DNA of 64,000 nt from Zingiber officinale (Eukaryota > Streptophyta > Magnoliopsida > Zingiberales > Zingiberaceae). The DNA is taken from positions 8,389,600-8,453,599 of the forward strand of contig NC_056001.1 of the NCBI RefSeq assembly GCF_018446385.1, given 5' to 3'. The translations under genes were made by a program, and so were the position numbers. The notes beneath the pieces were generated by a model. That model saw nothing but the letters and a program-made list of their open reading frames with translations. It had not been told where the DNA came from and ran no database searches. Below are positions 58,901 to 64,000 of this stretch, piece by piece. The first letter of the stretch is position 1. Each line of letters starts with the position of its first letter.

Positions 58901-59740
58901 CGTTTATATTTTATTTTTTTCATTTTTTTTCTCCCCTTGATTTATGGCATTGATTTGGTAATCGGTAGCTTTACTAAACTCAATTTTTTTTAATCAGTTG
59001 GCATCATTAATTTTAGAGTGATCAATTTAGTCCATAGTCAATATTTTTAGATTAATCATCTATTAAAAAATAAATCATTAAACAAAATTATCCGTTAATT
59101 TATGAAAGACGTCTACCATCATTAGTTGGTGTTAGTCTTTTCTCTATTGTTTTCCCCAGCTAAAATGTTTTGTCATATTTTTTTAATTGATCATCATGGA
59201 GATCCAATTTAATCTTTCTTTCTTTTTTAAAATGGCCTAATTGGACCTCTCGAGGCTAATATTTAAACTTTAATTCTTTATATTTAAATTTACATAATTA
59301 TAAATGATAAAATAATAAATTTTATAACTGATCTTAACTTGTTTTTGTCAAGATTCTTTAGTTTGATGCAGACTGAATCTCAAAACTCAGGAAATTTAGC
59401 AACGACTTCATGATCTTCTCCGACTTTTAAATAGGGCGTCATCGATATGTTTAATTGGGACCTTGAGTCAATCACATCAAGCCAATGAAATGAAATGGCT
59501 GTTCTAAGAACAATTTGACCTTCCTTAAATAAAAATTACTGAAGAAAAAAAAAAATCTAAGTAGAAACTAAAGTATTGGAAATAAGTTATAAATATCACA
59601 AAAAGAAAGAGGTTACATTTCCAAATAGCTCATCTGCGACAAAAAGTGTGTTGTTTCATTACCGCTGTTGTTCTTCCTTTGTTCAAGGCATGTTCAGTGG
59701 CCAAAAGAGTTCACTGGCATGGCCCATGCACATGATCCTT
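55928..59740. other. Gene-free stretch upstream of the mannanase gene
   Basis: AT-rich intergenic DNA with no supported gene. The open frame at 58735-58923 (minus) is not recognisable. The last 0.3 kb before 59871 is the likely promoter of the mannanase gene. Confidence 0.5.
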
Positions 59741-59747
59741 CTCGAGC

Positions 59748-59756
59748 ATTTATAGC
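59748..59756 (+). promoter_or_regulatory. Possible TATA box of the mannanase gene
   Basis: A CATTTATAG-type site lies about 115-120 bp upstream of the ATG at 59871. This spacing would give a 5' UTR of roughly 85-90 bases. No transcript evidence is available. Confidence 0.4.
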
Positions 59757-59870
59757 AGAGGAATCTGCCTCTCCTTCCACCTCAAGCATCCAAATTCCAT
59801 AAACAAGCATAAGAGGAGAAGCGCTAGCTATCTCCAATCCTTCCTACTCAAAGAAGAAGAAAGGTTGGTC

Positions 59871-61510
59871 ATGAGGGCACTGAGCCTTTTGCCTTTCCTT
59901 CCTGTGCTGCTGCTGCTGAGTCCTCCACAGAGCCACCGTGTTGAGGCCTCTGATGGATTCGTCAGGGCCAAGGGGCTGCACTTTGAGCTCAATGGCAACC
60001 CCTTCTATGTCAACGGCTTCAATGCCTACTGGCTGATGACGCTGGCCGCAAACCCCTCTCTCAAAGACAAGGTTTCCTCTGCCTTCCGCGAGGCCTCCGG
60101 CCATGGCCTCTTGGTGGCAAGGACTTGGGCTTTCAGTGACGGCGGCAGCAATGCCTTGCAGTACTCCCCTGGCTCCTACAATGAGCAAACTTTCAAGGTC
60201 TCACTCACAAAATCTTTTTTTTTTTTTATAAACAAAAATTTTTAAAAAAAATTATACACAGATCAATTTCTTATTTTCTTTTGTGATTTAGGGGCTGGAT
60301 TTTGTGGTGTCCGAGGCCAAAAGATACGGGATCAAGCTCATCTTGAGCTTCGTCGATAACTACGACAGTTTTGGAGGAAAGAAGCAGTATGTCCAATGGG
60401 GAAGAGAACAGGGACAATACATTGCATCAGATGATGAGTTCTTCACAAACCCAGTCGTCAGAGGGTTTTACAAGAACCATATCAGGGTAAATTTATTTTT
60501 CTGTTCATCAATTAGTGACGTATCTGAACACAGATCCGATCAAATCTCCATGGTATTCACTTTTCAGACCGTGCTCACAAGAGTTAACACCATCACTGGA
60601 GTCGCTTACAAGGATGAGCCTACCATTTTTTCCTGGGAGCTAATGAACGAGCCCAGATGCCAATCAGATCTCTCAGGAAGAACTATTCAGGTTCTTTATT
60701 TTTGACATTTGCATACTTCGTTTTCTTTTCCTTCGAAGAAACACAAAACTGAAATTTTGTTTCTTAATTTTAAGGCATGGATTACGGAGATGGCTGCTCA
60801 TGTGAAATCCATAGACAGCAACCACTTGCTCGAAGCTGGTTTGGAGGGATTCTACAGCACATCCTCGTCTGAAAGACAATTCAATCCCGGCGTAGACATT
60901 GGAACCGATTTCATCCAGAATAATCAAATTCCCAACATCGATTTCGCCACCATCCACTCGTATCCCGATCAATGGTAATCTCTCCGGCGAATTTAAGTTT
61001 GATAATTAATATGTCGAGCAATAAAGCATCCGAATGCAATCTCCCGTGTTGACGTGTCGCAGGTTGTCGTCCTCCGACGACCGATCTCAGCTGGCGTTCC
61101 TGAACAAGTGGCTCGACGTGCACATCCGCGACGCCAGCTCCGTGCTCCGGAAGCCGCTGCTGATCACGGAGTTCGGTAAGTCGCAGAAGGACCCCGGGTT
61201 CAGCATCGACCAGAAGGACACCCTGTTCAGGACCGTGTACTCCAAGGTGTACTGGTCGGCTAGGACGGGCGGCGCCGCCGCCGGAGGGCTGTTCTGGCAG
61301 CTGCTCACCGAGGGGATCGACTCGTACGGCGATGGGTACCAGGTGATCATGGGGGAGGCGAGCTCGACGGCACGGCTCATCACCGCGCAGTCGAGGCAGC
61401 TGCGTAACCTCGGGAAGATGTACGCGCGGCAGCGGAACATCGCAAGGATGAAGAGGGAGAAGGCGGTAAGGGAGCAGCAGAGGAGGACCGGCAACAACGT
61501 TGGCAACTAA
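59871..61510 (+). CDS. MAN: Mannan endo-1,4-beta-mannosidase (endo-beta-mannanase, GH5)
   Basis: Secreted glycoside hydrolase that cuts beta-1,4 bonds inside mannans and galacto-/glucomannans of the cell wall, in growth, ripening or seed reserve use. Five exons: 59871-60197, 60292-60486, 60568-60690, 60775-60974 and 61063-61510. They give 430 residues; the Trp282 codon is split by intron 4, and all introns are GT-AG. A signal peptide covers about 1-27 ([14 protein letters not shown]). The GH5 pattern includes '[10 protein letters not shown]', 'TWAFSDGG', the acid/base Glu202 in WELMNEP and the nucleophile Glu318 in LLITEFGKS, close to the Glu204/Glu318 pair of tomato MAN4. The C-terminus is extended by about 40 Arg/Lys-rich residues. 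The ATG at 59871 is the first ATG of the frame and starts the signal peptide. Confidence 0.94.
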
Positions 61511-61633
61511 ATTACCGACGGCGGAGAATTAGCAGCAGCAGCAGCAGAAGCTTGGAAGTCTCTTCGAGATGAAGCGGTTTCATCCGGGAGAAAACTAAAT
61601 AAATTTTGAATATATTTAGGTAAATTGCGAGAA

Positions 61634-61636
<3 letters not shown>

Positions 61637-61690
<54 letters not shown>
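61637..61690. repeat. (AT)27 microsatellite
   Basis: An uninterrupted 54-base run of AT, about 125 bp after the mannanase stop codon, probably in or just beyond its 3' UTR. Confidence 0.95.
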
Positions 61691-61693
<3 letters not shown>

Positions 61694-63493
61694 GATATGT
61701 TTAGCAAAATGTTTGCTATGATCTCTCTAAGAGAGCACTGATAAGTGACGATGACATCTTTGTTTTATGTTTTTTTTATATATATTTTTTATATTGCATT
61801 GAGCACTTTCGGTGATCACGGGAATTAATAATTTTTTTTTCAGGGAGGATGGGAGTTGGGTCGTTGAGGTCGACCCATCACATGGCAACAGTGCCTCAAG
61901 ATTTCATATACATCAGTAGTGTTTAGAAATTATAAATCTATTAGAATATTTGAATTTTCATATAATTTGGCTTTCACTAATTATATTAGGTCGGTAGCGC
62001 CTCAAATTACTCACCCGATCTGAGTTGAGACTAATCCAAGTCGTTATGTTGAAATATATTTAGTAATTTCTTTTTCAATTAAATTGATAGCATAGTCATT
62101 TCCCCTGCATCAGAGCAAGTCTCATGTCTTACCGTTTTAGAACTAAAAATAATAATCAAATCTATAGAATAAAGGTGTTCAGTAATTTTTTACCCCTGGA
62201 TTGCTTTAATCTCCTGATCAAGTTCTCATGCTGAATATATACTCATCATTTTTTTATTATTATTCAATTCATCCACATTGATAGATTAAAGAACTTTAAT
62301 ATCAATCTCATTCTCAACCAATTCATTATCTTATTCTCCACTAATTGTATTATTAATCTGTTTTCAATCTCTACAACTGTCTTTTAAACAAAATACTTAT
62401 TCATATTTCTGACTTGATTTTGAATTATTTCTTTAACCTTTAGCTTTATTTTTCTTTTTTGAGACCTGAATATGTATTTAAGAGGAATGATTAACCTAAG
62501 AATTCAACAAACAATTCAAAAAATATCACATACACTTTTACTTATGCTACAATTTTATGAGATATTTATTCAAAGATTTAGTAAATAATGAATTCATACC
62601 TCACCTTAATGAAGATTTCTTACCATAAATTAGTATAATTCCTAGCATTATCATAAAGTAATGAAAATAACAAAGACTCAAACTAAAAACTCATTTTATC
62701 TTCTTCAGTTGGGTTATGATCTGCTAAATTAATAGTCCCATATCTTTTTTCTTTCAATTCAAGATCTCAAAAAACCTACACAAATCTCAATTCATCTATT
62801 AATCGAAAAAAATAAGAGGAAGAATAAATCAGACCTCCCAGCTATTGAAAAATGATTCTACTTTTAAGAACGGAAATGGGAAAGAAGAGAAAAAAAAATG
62901 TTTACGATCAATTTGCAAGAAGGATTAGAGTGATAGGGATTATATTAGGTCAATTTTCACAACTATAAAATAGGTTTTTTTTTTTTTTTTCAAAATTATG
63001 GGCCCGAGTGACTCTTTTTGCCTCCTAATAGACAGCCGGATAGCCCTGTCTTCACTGCATCAACCATCTTCGTCGGAGAGAGTCTAGTCACATCTGAATT
63101 TGCACCACTATTGCCTCAATGTCCTCAGGTCCTTAATCAAGCACTAGCGATATTGTGATAATTATAGCAATGCAAGGTTTGAGGGAGTATCAGTCGTTGC
63201 TTATGGTATTCAGGAGCAGCGACATATGGACGATGGAAGTAACAGAGTTGGACGATATGTTGAAAGGCAGGCAATGATACTGGTAAAAGGAGATTTTTCC
63301 ATAGTGATTGTTATTTAGCAAGACTTGACATTGATATATGTATTTCTCGATAGTATAAAAATAATCACTGGATCCAAAACCATACACCAAAAGAAACGAA
63401 TCTATACTTTGAGAATGAAACCAGAATGCAAAAGCCAAAGTTTATCAACACCTTAAAAAACGAATCATTGGTCGATCCGCAGCAATGCATTGC
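61691..63493. other. Gene-free stretch between the mannanase and P2 genes
   Basis: AT-rich sequence with poly-T runs. The open frame at 63190-63438 (minus) is unrecognised. The stretch next to 63494 is the probable 3' UTR of the P2 gene on the minus strand. Confidence 0.5.
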
Positions 63494-64000
63494 TTAATCG
63501 AACAAGCTGAAACCCATGTCCTGAAAAATCATTGAAGAAAAAGGAAAATTAAGTCCATGAGATACTAAAAATCACTGTTTTTTTTATTTCATTCTAAGAT
63601 AAGCGAGATCGAGATGCTCACGTCGTCGGATTCCTCCTTCTCCTCGACCTCTTCTTCCTTCTCGGGTTCCTCCGCCTGAGCAGCTCCAGCGCCACCCCCA
63701 CCGCCGCTCGATACTGCGACAGTTGCTACAGCGCCTCCCGAAGGAACAGATGCGAAGTGCGAACTTCTCCCTTCCGGCAGCGATGACCTCCGTGATGTCC
63801 TTCTTGGAGACTTCGCACAGCAGGAGATCGATCCTGTCGTTATCCCCCTCCGCTCCGACTGCGGAAAACAAGGATCACACGAGAGAACAAAAGTATCAAT
63901 TGAGCAAGCAAATCGAAATGGGTGTTCACCTGACTCGAGGATAGACCTGATATCGTCAGCAGAGGGGTGGGAGATGCCACCGAGTACGGCGAGGAGTTAC
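63494..64000 (-). pseudogene. RPP2: 60S acidic ribosomal protein P2, 3' part, frame broken
   Basis: P2 belongs to the ribosomal stalk that recruits translation GTPases. Exons on the minus strand: from beyond 64000 to 63930 (LLAVLGG...PSADDIRSILES), 63858-63622, and 63520-63494, which encodes the family C-terminus DMGFSLFD and a stop. Both introns are GT-AG. In the middle exon, after REKFA, the 7 bases CTTCGCA are present twice in tandem (about 63756-63769). This shifts the frame; without the extra copy it would read SVPSGGAV as in other P2 proteins. At the window edge the codon before LLAVLGG reads TAA where a Tyr or Phe codon is usual, though an edge effect cannot be excluded. It is either a recent pseudogene that kept its introns or a sequence error. 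Confidence 0.72.

Noticed and set aside
33481-61510. KCS, CASP-like and mannanase as a functional cell-wall/suberin cluster
   Set aside because: They are about 9 and 15 kb apart, on different strands, and separated by unrelated old insertions. No shared promoter motifs were seen, so co-function is not supported.
63584-63871. 95-codon minus-strand frame read as a novel Arg-rich protein
   Set aside because: Its first third is ribosomal protein P2, and the Arg-rich rest arises from the frame shift caused by the 7-bp duplication.

Overview
This window is nuclear DNA from a flowering plant. It holds five host genes separated by long tracts of nested transposable elements. The host genes have short GT-AG introns and GC-rich exons, and most of the sequence between them is LTR-retrotransposon debris. 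This, with the GC-biased coding sequence of the KCS, mannanase and CASP-like genes, suggests a commelinid monocot with a repeat-rich genome. A Zingiberales-like species is my guess and is not proven by anything here.

Layout. 1-4.8 kb: a copia-type element (A) whose left LTR runs off the window and which carries a solo LTR of another family. 4.8-17.6 kb: a minus-strand Ty3/gypsy fossil (G) whose RT region was split first by a 3.1-kb solo LTR and separately by a complete-looking gag-only element (B, 8932-16181, target duplication GAATT). 20.2-21.7 kb: a YUCCA-type flavin monooxygenase gene (auxin synthesis), minus strand. 23.0-24.3 kb: a 30-bp minisatellite and a solo LTR. 25.3-33.1 kb: another gag-only copia-type element (D), interrupted by a MITE, a PIF/Harbinger-like transposon that itself carries a TRIM-like element, and a second MITE. 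33.5-35.0 kb: a 3-ketoacyl-CoA synthase gene, minus strand. 37.0-42.7 kb: a fourth gag-only copia-type element (C), minus strand. 43.9-44.7 kb: a CASP-like membrane protein gene, minus strand. 45.8-48.0 kb: a 5'-truncated RTE-type LINE with a perfect 14-bp target duplication. 48.3-55.9 kb: a minus-strand Ty3/gypsy element of Tat type with a minisatellite and an opposite-strand coiled-coil ORF. 59.9-61.5 kb: an endo-beta-mannanase gene, plus strand. 63.5-64.0 kb: the 3' part of a ribosomal protein P2 gene or pseudogene, minus strand.

The host genes do not form a pathway. KCS (very-long-chain fatty acids for wax or suberin), CASP-like (plasma-membrane domain protein) and mannanase (cell-wall mannan) all touch the cell surface or wall, but nothing in the sequence links them, and plant genes are not in operons.

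I found no convincing undescribed biological system. The most informative observations are: the insertion order that can be read from target-site duplications; four copia-type elements that all keep gag but lack pol; clusters of GATCGATC palindromes shared by the LTRs and interior of element B; a GC-AG intron in the YUCCA gene; and a 7-bp duplication that breaks the P2 reading frame.
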